The notes under the pieces: generated by a model
Seen by the model: the letters and a program-made list of their open reading frames with translations, nothing else
Database searches by the model: none
What the model was told of the DNA's origin: nothing
Assembly (NCBI GenBank): GCA_947600345.1
Contig: CANQGC010000004.1
Location: forward strand, 1-29,921
Length of the DNA stretch: 29,921 nucleotides
Origin: an uncultured Clostridia bacterium
GTDB lineage: Bacteria; Bacillota; Clostridia; Christensenellales; Aristaeellaceae
Reading direction: 5' to 3'
In this document: positions 23,139 through 29,921 of the stretch, in pieces
Numbering within the stretch: position 1 is the stretch's first letter
How the letters are laid out: each line of letters starts with the position of its first letter
Program-made: the position numbers and the translations under genes

Positions 23139-23165
23139 CTCTTATTATAAGGGGATATAATCCCC
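23132..23165. promoter_or_regulatory. Two adjacent operator-like palindromes
   Basis: TTATAAT-CTCTT-ATTATAA (23132-23150) is a perfect 7-5-7 palindrome covering the -10. GGGGAT-ATA-ATCCCC (23151-23165) is a second perfect palindrome directly beside it. Their position between two divergent XRE genes suggests autoregulation or cross-repression. Confidence 0.6.
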
Positions 23166-23210
23166 ATATTCGAAAATGTTCACTCGTACAGATGGTATGG
23201 AGGGGGAAAA

Positions 23211-23498
23211 ATGAATCTTGATTACAAAATGATCGGTAAAAGGATTCAGAAGCGGCGCAAGAAAAGCAAGCTTACGCAGGAACAGCTTGCAGAAAGAACC
23301 GACCGATCCCCTGCCTTTATTGGCCACATTGAACGCGGAACACGAAAGATGAGCCTTGAAACGCTTTGTGAGATTGCGTTGGCTTTAAATTGTCCGACAG
23401 ATGAAATACTTGGCCTACCGCTATTAAAGGCAGATAAAAACGCAAGCGCACAGGAACTACTTGCATTGGCTCAAGCTCTCGCAATGGGAAAGGAATAA
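23211..23498 (+). CDS. Small XRE-family transcription regulator
   Basis: A 95-residue protein with an XRE helix-turn-helix: IGKRIQKRRKKSKLTQEQLA, then SPAFIGHIERGTRKMSLETL (about 8-52), and a short acidic C-terminal helix. The ATG follows GGAGGGGG. Its codons are clearly more AT-rich than those of neighbouring genes, which suggests recent acquisition or plasmid/phage origin. It faces away from the other small XRE gene and its promoter is overlapped by palindromes. Target genes are unknown. Confidence 0.85.
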   Translation: MNLDYKMIGKRIQKRRKKSKLTQEQLAERTDRSPAFIGHIERGTRKMSLETLCEIALALNCPTDEILGLPLLKADKNASAQELLALAQALAMGKE

Positions 23499-23500
23499 AC

Positions 23501-23533
23501 CGCCGCCGCTTTATATCAAAGCGACGGCGCTTT
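23501..23533. terminator. Terminator hairpin between xre and gltX (convergent)
   Basis: CGCCGCCGCTTT (23501-23512) pairs with AAAGCGACGGCG (23518-23529) with one mismatch, around ATATC, then CTTT. It serves the plus-strand XRE gene and may also end the gltX transcript. Confidence 0.75.
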
Positions 23534-23550
23534 CTCTAAGATTATGCCTA

Positions 23551-25032
23551 TCAGTCCAACCGCTCCATGGCCTTTTCCAGCCTCCTGAGCGTCTCCTCCC
23601 TGCCCAACAGATACGCGATTTCGAACGCGCCGCCCGGTGTGCTCTGCTGGCCGGAGATGGCGATGCGCAGCGGCCAGAGCACCTGGCCGTTCTTCATGCC
23701 GGTCTCCGGGATCTTCGCCATCACCGTGTCGTGCAGGTTCGCCTCCGTCCAATCCTCGATGCCCTCCAGCACCGGCTTCACGAATTCCAGCGCCGCCTTC
23801 GCGCTCTCGGGCGTGCTCTTCTGCTTCTTATTGGCGAAGAACTCCAGCGGGTACTCCGGCAGCTCCGCCAGGAACTTGACCATCCCCGGCAACTGGTTGA
23901 ACACCTCGGTGCGGCCCTGCAACAGCTCGCCCAGGCGCTTAAAGTCGAACCTCGCGGGATCGAGAACCTGCGCCAGCCACGGCGTCGCCAGCTCCAGGTA
24001 CCTCTCCGGGCTCAGCTTGCGGATGTACTCCGCGTTGAACCAGTTGAGCTTGGCCTGGTCGAACACCGACGGGCTCTTGCTCAGGCCGTCCAGGTCGAAG
24101 TTCTCCTCCAGCTCCTTCAGCGTGAAGAACTCCCGCTCGCCCTTGGGGCTCCAGCCCAGCAGCGCCAGGTAGTTGATGATCGCCTCGGTCAGGTAGCCCT
24201 GCGCCAGCAGATCCTCGAAGGACGGATCGCCCTTGCGCTTGGACATCTTGCGCTTGACGGTGATCGGGTTGCCCTCCTCGTCCGTGCCGGGGACCTCGAC
24301 CATCACGGGCGTCAGGTGCACGTACTTGGGCGGCTCCCAGCCCAGCGCCTCGTAGAGCAGGTTGTACTTGGGCGCGGAGGACAGGTATTCGTTGCCGCGC
24401 ATCACGTGGGTGATGCCCATCAGGTGATCGTCCACCACGTTGGCGAAGTTATAGGTGGGCAGGCCGTCGGCCTTGAGCAGCACGTTGTCGTCCAGCGTAT
24501 CGCAGTCCACCTCCACCCTTCCGTAGATCAGGTCGTCGAAGCCGGCCTTGCCCTCGGTGGGGATGTTCTGACGGATGACGTAGGGCTCGCCCGCGTCCAG
24601 CTTGGCTTGAATCTCTTCCTTAGAGAGATGCAGGCAGTGCTTGTCGTACTTGAAGTTCTCGCCCTTCTTCTCGGCCTCGGCGCGAGCCTGTCCGAGCCGC
24701 TCCTCGGTGCAGAAGCAGTAGTAGGCGTGGCCGGAGGCGATCAGCTTCTCGGCCCAGGGCCGGTAGGTGTCGCGGCGCTGGGACTGGATGTAGGGGCCGC
24801 AGGGGCCGCCCACGTCGGGGCCCTCGTCGTGGGTGAGTCCCGCGGTGGCCAGGGACTTATAGATCACGTCCAGCGCGCCCTCGACCTCGCGCTTCTGGTC
24901 GGTGTCCTCGATGCGCAGTATGAACTTGCCGCCGTTGCGGCGAGCGTAGAGGTAGGTGTAGAGCGCCGTGCGCAGATTGCCCAGGTGCATGTAGCCGGTC
25001 GGGCTGGGGGCGAAGCGGGTGCGAACCTCCAT
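23551..25032 (-). CDS. gltX: Glutamyl-tRNA synthetase GltX
   Basis: This 493-residue class I synthetase charges tRNA-Glu. The HIGH-type motif is in RFAPSPTGYMHLGNLRTALY (residues 6-25), the KMSKS-type motif is RKMSKRKGD (about 262-270), and the core contains RIEDTDQKR and DDHLMGITHVMRGNEYL. The C-terminal anticodon-binding half is complete and the length is normal. The start follows AAGGAG. It lies 39 nt downstream of galM without a terminator, so it may share that transcript; a housekeeping gene behind a sugar gene is slightly odd but no other promoter is evident. It is the best gene in the window for placing the organism phylogenetically. Confidence 0.96.
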   Translation of the reverse strand: MEVRTRFAPSPTGYMHLGNLRTALYTYLYARRNGGKFILRIEDTDQKREVEGALDVIYKSLATAGLTHDEGPDVGGPCGPYIQSQRRDTYRPWAEKLIASGHAYYCFCTEERLGQARAEAEKKGENFKYDKHCLHLSKEEIQAKLDAGEPYVIRQNIPTEGKAGFDDLIYGRVEVDCDTLDDNVLLKADGLPTYNFANVVDDHLMGITHVMRGNEYLSSAPKYNLLYEALGWEPPKYVHLTPVMVEVPGTDEEGNPITVKRKMSKRKGDPSFEDLLAQGYLTEAIINYLALLGWSPKGEREFFTLKELEENFDLDGLSKSPSVFDQAKLNWFNAEYIRKLSPERYLELATPWLAQVLDPARFDFKRLGELLQGRTEVFNQLPGMVKFLAELPEYPLEFFANKKQKSTPESAKAALEFVKPVLEGIEDWTEANLHDTVMAKIPETGMKNGQVLWPLRIAISGQQSTPGGAFEIAYLLGREETLRRLEKAMERLD

Positions 25033-25071
25033 GGGATCTTAGTCTCCTTTATCGTGTGATGCTATCGGGAA

Positions 25072-26145
25072 TTATTCGTCTTCTGTGCTGAAGGCGAAGA
25101 CGGTGGTGAAGTCGTACTTCTCGCCGGCGTAGAGCACGCTGTCGGGGAAGTTCGGGTGGTTGATGGAATCCGGGGCATACTGGGTCTCCAGGCAGAAGCC
25201 TTCGAACTTATCGTAGATCTTCCCGCTCTTGCCGGGGTGCTTTCCCTTCAGGTTGCAGCCCGCGTAGAACTGCACGGCGGGCATGTCGGTGAACACGTCC
25301 ATCACGCGGCCGCTCTTCGGGGCGGAGACGCTGGCGGCGAAGCGCAGGCCGATCTCCGGATCGTTGATGTTGAAGTTGTGGTCCACGCCGCCGGCGTTGC
25401 GCAGCTGCTCGTTGGAATCCTTCTGGTCGATGACCTCGCCCAGGCGGGTGGGCTTGCGGAAGTCGAAGGGCGTGCCGGTGACGTCGGCGTTCTCGCCGGT
25501 GGGGATGAGCTCCGCGTCGCCGACGGTGTAGGTGTCGGCGTTGATCTCAAACGTGTGGTCGAGCACCGTGCCGCTGCCCTCGCCCTCCAGGTTGAAGTAG
25601 GAGTGGTTCGTCAGGCTGCACAGCGTATCCTTGTCGGAGACGGCCTCGTAGTGGATGATGAGCTCGTTCTCGTCGGTGAACGTATAGGTGACCATCACCT
25701 GGAGCGTGCCGGGGTAGCCCTCCTCGCCGTCGGGGCTGGTGTAGCGCAGAATCAGCGAATCCTCGCAGATGCCCTCCAGCGGCGTGGCGTCCCAGATCTT
25801 GGCGTCGAAACCCACGTCGCCGCCGTGCAGGTGGTTCTTGCCGCCCTCGTTCTTCGCCAGGTGCAGCTGTTGGCCGGAGACGGTGCACTCGCCCTTGGCG
25901 ATGCGGTTGCCCACGCGGCCGATCAGCGCGCCCATGTAGCCGGTGCGCGGCACGTAGCCGGAGACCTGGTCGAAGCCCAGCAGCACGTCGCCGAGCGCGC
26001 CGTTCTTGTCCGGCACGCGGATGGCGCAGAGTATGCCGCCGTAGTTGGTGATCTCCACCGACGCTCCGGAGGCGTTCTTCAGGATGTACTTATCCGCCTC
26101 GCGGCCGTCGGGAAGCTTGCCGAAGCTGGTCTTGGTGATGCTCAT
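25072..26145 (-). CDS. galM: Aldose 1-epimerase (galactose mutarotase)
   Basis: This 357-residue enzyme interconverts alpha and beta anomers of aldoses such as galactose. Catalytic segments are KNHLHGG (first His), NHSYFNL (second His), VDHNF (Asp) and CLETQYAPDS (general-base Glu), in the usual order; YAGCNLKG is the substrate-loop motif. The ATG follows AGGAGGG; upstream in-frame sequence would read across the divergent promoter region and is not coding. It has its own sigma-A promoter and is followed by gltX. It faces away from the TSCPD gene. No other galactose genes are near. Confidence 0.94.
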   Translation of the reverse strand: MSITKTSFGKLPDGREADKYILKNASGASVEITNYGGILCAIRVPDKNGALGDVLLGFDQVSGYVPRTGYMGALIGRVGNRIAKGECTVSGQQLHLAKNEGGKNHLHGGDVGFDAKIWDATPLEGICEDSLILRYTSPDGEEGYPGTLQVMVTYTFTDENELIIHYEAVSDKDTLCSLTNHSYFNLEGEGSGTVLDHTFEINADTYTVGDAELIPTGENADVTGTPFDFRKPTRLGEVIDQKDSNEQLRNAGGVDHNFNINDPEIGLRFAASVSAPKSGRVMDVFTDMPAVQFYAGCNLKGKHPGKSGKIYDKFEGFCLETQYAPDSINHPNFPDSVLYAGEKYDFTTVFAFSTEDE

Positions 26146-26181
26146 GATGTTTCCCTCCTGAACAATTTCTTCCTGGTTATC

Positions 26182-26210
26182 ATGATACAACCAAATCGCC
26201 CGGAATGCAA
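26182..26210 (-). promoter_or_regulatory. Sigma-A promoter of galM
   Basis: On the minus strand TTGCAT (26210-26205), 17-bp spacer, TATCAT (26187-26182), about 37 nt before the ATG. Confidence 0.75.
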
Positions 26211-26235
26211 GCCCCCGCCGCGATTTCTCCGGCGC

Positions 26236-26264
26236 TTGACTTTGCGCGCGGCAGACTGTATAAT
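26236..26264 (+). promoter_or_regulatory. Sigma-A promoter of the TSCPD gene
   Basis: TTGACT (26236-26241), 17-bp spacer, TATAAT (26259-26264), about 28 nt before the chosen ATG. It diverges from the galM promoter, with 25 bp between the two -35 boxes. Confidence 0.88.
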
Positions 26265-26292
26265 AAATAGGTACAATTAGGAGGGAATGTCT

Positions 26293-26556
26293 ATGTTCGC
26301 ATATAAGACCCGCGGCACCTGCTCCCAGGAGATCCTGCTGGACATCGATTCGGACGACGTGATCCGCGGCGTGCAGTTCATCGGCGGCTGCCGGGGCAAC
26401 ACCCAGGGCATCGCCAGGCTGGTGCAGGGCATGAAGGTGGACGAGGTGATCGCCCGCTGCAAGGGCATACTCTGCCAGCCCACCACCTCCTGTCCGGACC
26501 AGCTGGCCCGGGCGCTGGAGCAGTACAAGGCGCAGAAGGAGCAGACCGCACAATGA
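26293..26556 (+). CDS. TSCPD domain protein (TIGR03905-type)
   Basis: This 87-residue protein consists of the TSCPD domain alone: YKTRGTCSQEILLDI at the start, GCRGNTQGIARLVQGM in the middle and TSCPDQLARALEQY at the end. The conserved Cys residues match small proteins common in Clostridia; the related domain also ends some ribonucleotide reductases. Function is unknown; metal or redox roles are guesses. I start at the second ATG (26293) because AGGAGG is about 8 nt upstream and family members begin at this point; an ATG at 26287 is too close to it. The stop overlaps the next start (ATGA). Confidence 0.9.
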   Translation: MFAYKTRGTCSQEILLDIDSDDVIRGVQFIGGCRGNTQGIARLVQGMKVDEVIARCKGILCQPTTSCPDQLARALEQYKAQKEQTAQ

Positions 26557-27161
26557 GCAGCAAGCGCGAAGATCGCAATTCGGCGCGCGCCTACGCGCCG
26601 AACATGGCGCCGCCGCCCCGCCGCAAGCGGCGCTGGCGCGGCCCGCTGGGCATAGTGCTGACGCTGATCCTGCCGCCGGTGGGCATGGCCTACCTGTGGC
26701 GGCTGGGCGTGTTCCGCACGCGCGGCCGGGTGGTGCTCACGGTGCTGGGCACGATCATACTGGCGTTCTGGTGCGTCCGGCTGCTGCCCTCCCAGGAGTT
26801 GCGCAGCGATGTGCCCGTGCCGGTGGTTCCGCCGGAGGTGACCATCGCCCCCGACGACGGCACGGCCACGGCGCTGTCCAACCTGGACCAGCTGCTGGCC
26901 GAGCGTCAGGCCGAGCGCGACAAGGCCGCCGGCATCACCCCCGAGCCCACCAGCACCAACAGCCCGGAGTTCCTGGCCGAGCAGGAGGCCATACTGCACA
27001 CCATTGTCTACTGCTACGCCGGCCGGGGCGCGCGCTACTACCACTCCAAGACGGTGTGCAACACCCAATCCAACTTCCGCCAGCTGACCGTCGAGGAAGC
27101 CATGCTCGAAGGCATGGGCGCCTGCCCCGAGTGCAACCCACCCGTGTATACCGGCCCGTAG
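26553..27161 (+). CDS. Two-helix membrane protein with one H-x4-C...C-P-x-C module
   Basis: A 202-residue protein of unknown function. It has a basic N-terminus (residues 1-30, many Arg), two membrane helices (about 31-50 and 58-78), and a Pro/Val and Glu/Arg-rich linker. One C-terminal module follows at about 163-196: RYYHSKTVC, then EEAMLEGMGACPEC. This is the same module that is repeated eight times in the protein at 3726-6908, with three Cys and one His suited to metal binding. It is translationally coupled to the TSCPD gene by a 4-nt overlap. A hairpin array starts directly after the stop. Confidence 0.8.
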   Translation: MSSKREDRNSARAYAPNMAPPPRRKRRWRGPLGIVLTLILPPVGMAYLWRLGVFRTRGRVVLTVLGTIILAFWCVRLLPSQELRSDVPVPVVPPEVTIAPDDGTATALSNLDQLLAERQAERDKAAGITPEPTSTNSPEFLAEQEAILHTIVYCYAGRGARYYHSKTVCNTQSNFRQLTVEEAMLEGMGACPECNPPVYTGP

Positions 27162-27420
27162 GGCCTTTCGATGAAAATCTGCGATTTTCATCGAGTGGGG
27201 GAGCTGCGGATTGCTGAAATTGCTGCGCAATTTCCGGGCGCAATCCTGACTGGGCGGCGCGGCGCTCGAATTCTTTGAATTCGACCGTCGCGGTCGGCCC
27301 TTTGGGGCCGACTCAGAATCCCAAAGGGATTCTGACCTCAGGTATTGTTTCCTCTCCGCTTGCGCTCCGAGGAAACCAAATCCGACGTACACGCCGTCGG
27401 ATTTGATTTTTATGGAGACG
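27162..27420. repeat. Run of consecutive unrelated perfect hairpins
   Basis: This gene-free stretch contains at least seven successive stem-loops, each with a different sequence: 27168-27194 (12-bp stem), 27216-27234 (8 bp), 27266-27284 (8 bp), 27293-27312 (8 bp), 27313-27335 (10 bp), 27347-27376 (8 bp outer stem) and 27377-27405 (11 bp). Most loops are 3-4 nt. No T runs follow most stems, so they are not a series of terminators. Confidence 0.8.
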
Positions 27421-27429
27421 ACGACCATC

Positions 27430-27910
27430 CTTCACCTCTCACCCGTTCCCCCGTAACCCATACCAGCGGAGGTCCGGGGGCGCAGCCCCCGAACAACGGA
27501 ACCCCTCGACGCGGGGGTCGAGGTCCCCGCGTAACGGAAGCTTCGCAGCTGAACTACCCTCGGTTCCTCCCCGGGTCCAGGGCCGCAGCCCTGGTCAGGA
27601 GAGGGAGGGGAGAATCCAAGGAGGGAACGGGGGACGCTTGACGTCCCCCATCTCTCCTTGGGCCGCCGGCAGGCGCCCCTGCCGTGAGGCAGCAGCGGAA
27701 ACCCGCAAGGGTTTTCGCTGTAGGGAATCTCCAGTGGAGATTCCCTACTCCACGCCGTGAGGCGTCCACGTGCCCGGCAGGGCACCCCTGCCGCCGTGAG
27801 GCGGAACCCTCGCATCGGCGATGCTTTGCATCGCCGATGAACCGGAATCCCCAGTGGGGATTCCGCCCCCGCGCCTGAAGGGCGCGCAGCGCCCGCCAGG
27901 CGCAAAATCA
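27430..27910. repeat. Mosaic palindrome-array repeat, copy B (inverted)
   Basis: Inverted and rearranged counterpart of copy A. 27569-27694 matches 3176-3300, 27750-27786 is identical to 3041-3077, 27813-27839 matches the CATCGGCGATG hairpin, and 27844-27864 matches the GGAATCCCC hairpin. It also has private stems, such as the 13-bp perfect stem at 27720-27748. The order of modules differs from copy A. It has no coding character and no transposase. Confidence 0.8.
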
Positions 27911-27956
27911 TTCAAATTTAGACATCAAAAGTCGAATTAAAGTCATAATAATATTC

Positions 27957-27986
27957 TTGACGAACGCATGGAATCGAAGCTATGAT
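27957..27986 (+). promoter_or_regulatory. Probable promoter of the zinc-ribbon/PG-binding gene
   Basis: TTGACG (27957-27962), 18-bp spacer, TATGAT (27981-27986), in an AT-rich stretch about 68 nt before the start codon. Confidence 0.65.
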
Positions 27987-28054
27987 GTATAGTAGAGTGG
28001 TTCTATGTGTTTCTGTTTCCATATATAAGTAAACGGTTCAAGGGAGGGCATGCT

Positions 28055-29668
28055 ATGTTTTGCTCGAAGTGCGGGAAGACCATCCATCCGATGGACGAAC
28101 AGTGCCCGCATTGCCATGCCGCGATCGGCGAGAATCGATTCGGTGGCACCCCGTATACATCGGCGCAGTTCATCATTGAGCCGGGTCAGACCACCTTCGG
28201 TCCGGTGAACAACTATACGCGCACCACCTATACCAGCAAAGGCGAGGAGGCCGAGGAGAACTCCGAGGTCGACAGCCGTACCACCTATCGCCCGGTATAT
28301 GAGGCGGAAAAGGTGCCCAAGGAGCTCAAAATCGAGCTGAAGAACGGCCCGAAGATCGGCGACGTGGTGGAGGATGACGACAGCGTCGCGAACTTCATCC
28401 CCGGCGTGCCGCTCTCCAAGGCCGCGCAGGAGACGCTCAGCGAGCTCGACGAGGAGCTCAAGCCCGACGAGCAGATCGACCGCTCCCAGTTTATGAGCCG
28501 GCCGATCCAGTCCACCGGGCGCGCGGGCATCTCCCGGGACGTGAGCGAATACATCCGCCACCTGGAGGACAGCCAGAGCCGCAAGGGCGGCTCCCGCCGC
28601 GGCCGCCACGCGAGCGGCGAGGTCTACGACGATTACGCGGACGATCCCAACCAGGAGTACGCCCCCCAGGCCGACGGCTACGAGGACGACGGCTACTACG
28701 ACGAGGACGGCGAGGGCGAGTACATCGACGACCGCCGGGGCTTCGGTCTCAGCCAGATCATCAAGATCGTTGTGGCGCTGATCGTGGTTGCCGCGCTGGC
28801 CTTCGGAGTGATCACCTGGATCCGCTACGTGCGCGGCAACCAGAGCTCCGCGCCGATCGAGGGCGTGAGCGAGTCGCTGTACAACGAGGGCATCGCGCTG
28901 GTGCAGAGCCACACCGACCAGAGCTACGTGGACGGCCTGGTATCCACCTACGCCAGCGACGGCCTGATCTCCACCACCGCCAAGATCCAGGAGGGCAAGG
29001 ACGCGGTCAACGCGCTGCTGCCCGCTGAGCCCGCCACCAACGACCAGACCTTCATCGACGCGCTGCAGGCCATCGAGGACAACATCGGCAACGCCGTGAT
29101 CATGGACGGCCTGGCCGCCAGCGGCGAGAACGCCAACGAGGAGGCCGGAGCCTCCGAGGCGCGCTGGCAGATCGTCAATAACTCCATCGCCCAGCTGCAG
29201 GCCGCCACCAGCGCGGCGGAGCTGACCGCGATCATCAACGGCGAGACCATCACCGTGCAGAGCAACACGCCCGAGCCCACCCAGGTGCCGCAGACCTACA
29301 ACACGCTCTCCCGCGGCGACGAGAACAACGAGGTCATGCAGCTGCAGGTGCGGCTGTACAACCTGGGCTACCTGCAGGGCGACCGCGACGGCGTATTCGG
29401 CAGCAAGACCGCCACGGCGGTGAGCCTGTTCCAGCAGACCGTCGGCCTGGAGGTGACGGGCCGCGCCGACAACGAGACGCAGGTGCGCCTGTTCGCGGAC
29501 GACGCCCCCTACGCCCCGGGCGCCACCACCCCCACCCCCGCAGTCACCTCCCAGCCCACCCCCGAGCCAGAGGATGAATCCGCCGAGGACTCCGCCGAAG
29601 AACCCCTAATCGAACCCGCAGAGGCCGAAGGCGCATCCGAAAGCGAACCCGAAGGCACCCCCATCTAA
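28055..29668 (+). CDS. Zinc-ribbon membrane protein with extracytoplasmic peptidoglycan-binding domain
   Basis: A 537-residue protein. Residues 3-20 are a zinc ribbon (CSKCG, then CPHC). Residues 25-225 are polar, very acidic towards the end and low in complexity, with many Asp/Tyr. One membrane helix (about 230-252) follows. The outside part has a helical domain (about 265-410), then a PG_binding_1 domain (about 418-485: LSRGDENNEVMQLQVRLYNL, then FGSKTATAVSLFQ), and a Pro/Glu-rich tail. It may link a cytoplasmic zinc-ribbon domain to the cell wall; function is unknown. The chosen ATG follows AGGGAGGG by 6 nt; the upstream in-frame ATG has no such site. A strong terminator follows. Confidence 0.87.
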   Translation: MFCSKCGKTIHPMDEQCPHCHAAIGENRFGGTPYTSAQFIIEPGQTTFGPVNNYTRTTYTSKGEEAEENSEVDSRTTYRPVYEAEKVPKELKIELKNGPKIGDVVEDDDSVANFIPGVPLSKAAQETLSELDEELKPDEQIDRSQFMSRPIQSTGRAGISRDVSEYIRHLEDSQSRKGGSRRGRHASGEVYDDYADDPNQEYAPQADGYEDDGYYDEDGEGEYIDDRRGFGLSQIIKIVVALIVVAALAFGVITWIRYVRGNQSSAPIEGVSESLYNEGIALVQSHTDQSYVDGLVSTYASDGLISTTAKIQEGKDAVNALLPAEPATNDQTFIDALQAIEDNIGNAVIMDGLAASGENANEEAGASEARWQIVNNSIAQLQAATSAAELTAIINGETITVQSNTPEPTQVPQTYNTLSRGDENNEVMQLQVRLYNLGYLQGDRDGVFGSKTATAVSLFQQTVGLEVTGRADNETQVRLFADDAPYAPGATTPTPAVTSQPTPEPEDESAEDSAEEPLIEPAEAEGASESEPEGTPI

Positions 29669-29680
29669 CGCCAAAATCCC

Positions 29681-29709
29681 AAAGGCTATCTCAACCCGAG
29701 ATAGCCTTT
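29681..29709 (+). terminator. Terminator after the zinc-ribbon/PG-binding gene
   Basis: AAAGGCTATCTC (29681-29692) pairs perfectly with 29698-29709 around AACCC, ending in TTT, 13 nt past the stop. Confidence 0.8.
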
Positions 29710-29744
29710 CCATTGCCAAAAACAAAGCACCCCCAACCATCCCC

Positions 29745-29921
29745 CAACCACCCAGCAGGGTCCGGGGCGCAGCCCCGCCGAAGCGAAGCGGAGGCATAAC
29801 CCCCGTCCCCCGTACCACGTAACCCCGTAACCCAAAAACCAAAGGCTCCAGAGGGCCGGTATTGTCGGCCCGATAACCGAACGTTCCGCAAGAAGTACAA
29901 AGGCCAACCCCGGGTCCAGGG
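29745..29921 (-). repeat. Mosaic palindrome-array repeat, copy C (inverted, cut by window edge)
   Basis: 29826-29921 is the reverse complement of 3287-3382 with only a few differences over 96 bp. The GGGGC-GCA-GCCCC hairpin at 29763-29777 matches the style of 27475-27491 in copy B. The element continues beyond the window. Confidence 0.8.

Overview
This 29.9 kb window is GC-rich chromosomal DNA that looks like an uncultured anaerobic Firmicute (class Clostridia, high-GC gut or rumen type). The main clues are a Gram-positive style System II cytochrome c maturation pair (ResB/CcsA), a clostridial-order Rnf cluster (C-D-G-E-A-B), strong sigma-A promoters with 17 bp spacers and AGGAGG-type ribosome binding sites. 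The lineage is an inference; no rRNA or other phylogenetic marker is present except gltX. I see no tRNA, rRNA, CRISPR array or transposase.

Layout. 1-2.9 kb: L-rhamnose catabolism (rhaA-rhaB, minus strand) with its own promoter and terminator. 2.9-3.6 kb: a gene-free block of shuffled palindromes. 3.7-7.4 kb: a two-gene unit, an ECF sigma factor followed by a 1060-residue membrane-anchored protein with eight repeated H-x4-C...C-P-x-C modules. The unit is bracketed by near-identical inverted repeats of about 88 bp. 7.6-8.3 kb: a compact type III toxin-antitoxin locus of the CptIN kind: consensus promoter, two tandem 45-nt RNA antitoxin repeats, terminator, ToxN-fold endoRNase gene. 8.4-20.7 kb (minus strand): a respiratory block. 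It holds NrfA nitrite reductase, its ResB/CcsA haem-attachment pair, a Tat translocase (TatB-like, TatA, TatC), a Tat-exported FMN/FAD reductase, and the Rnf complex with RnfD and RnfG fused into one polypeptide. 20.8-23.5 kb: regulators (a Crp/Fnr-type protein divergent from nrfA, an XRE-membrane fusion, and two small XRE regulators around an operator-rich, AT-rich gap). 23.5-26.1 kb: gltX and galM. 26.3-29.7 kb: a TSCPD protein, a second protein with one copy of the H-x4-C...C-P-x-C module, and a zinc-ribbon/peptidoglycan-binding membrane protein. The last two are separated by, and the final one followed by, further copies of the palindrome-array repeat.

How it fits together. Rnf oxidises reduced ferredoxin, passes electrons to NAD+ and carries covalent flavins facing outward. 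The co-directional Tat operon can export the folded flavin reductase encoded directly upstream of rnfC. ResB/CcsA mature the extracytoplasmic pentahaem NrfA. No quinol-oxidising NrfH is present, so how NrfA and the flavin reductase receive electrons is open; a flavin route from RnfG is a testable hypothesis. The items most worth a second look are the type III toxin-antitoxin locus, the ECF/eight-module surface protein with its flanking inverted repeats, the mosaic hairpin arrays, and the RnfD-RnfG fusion.
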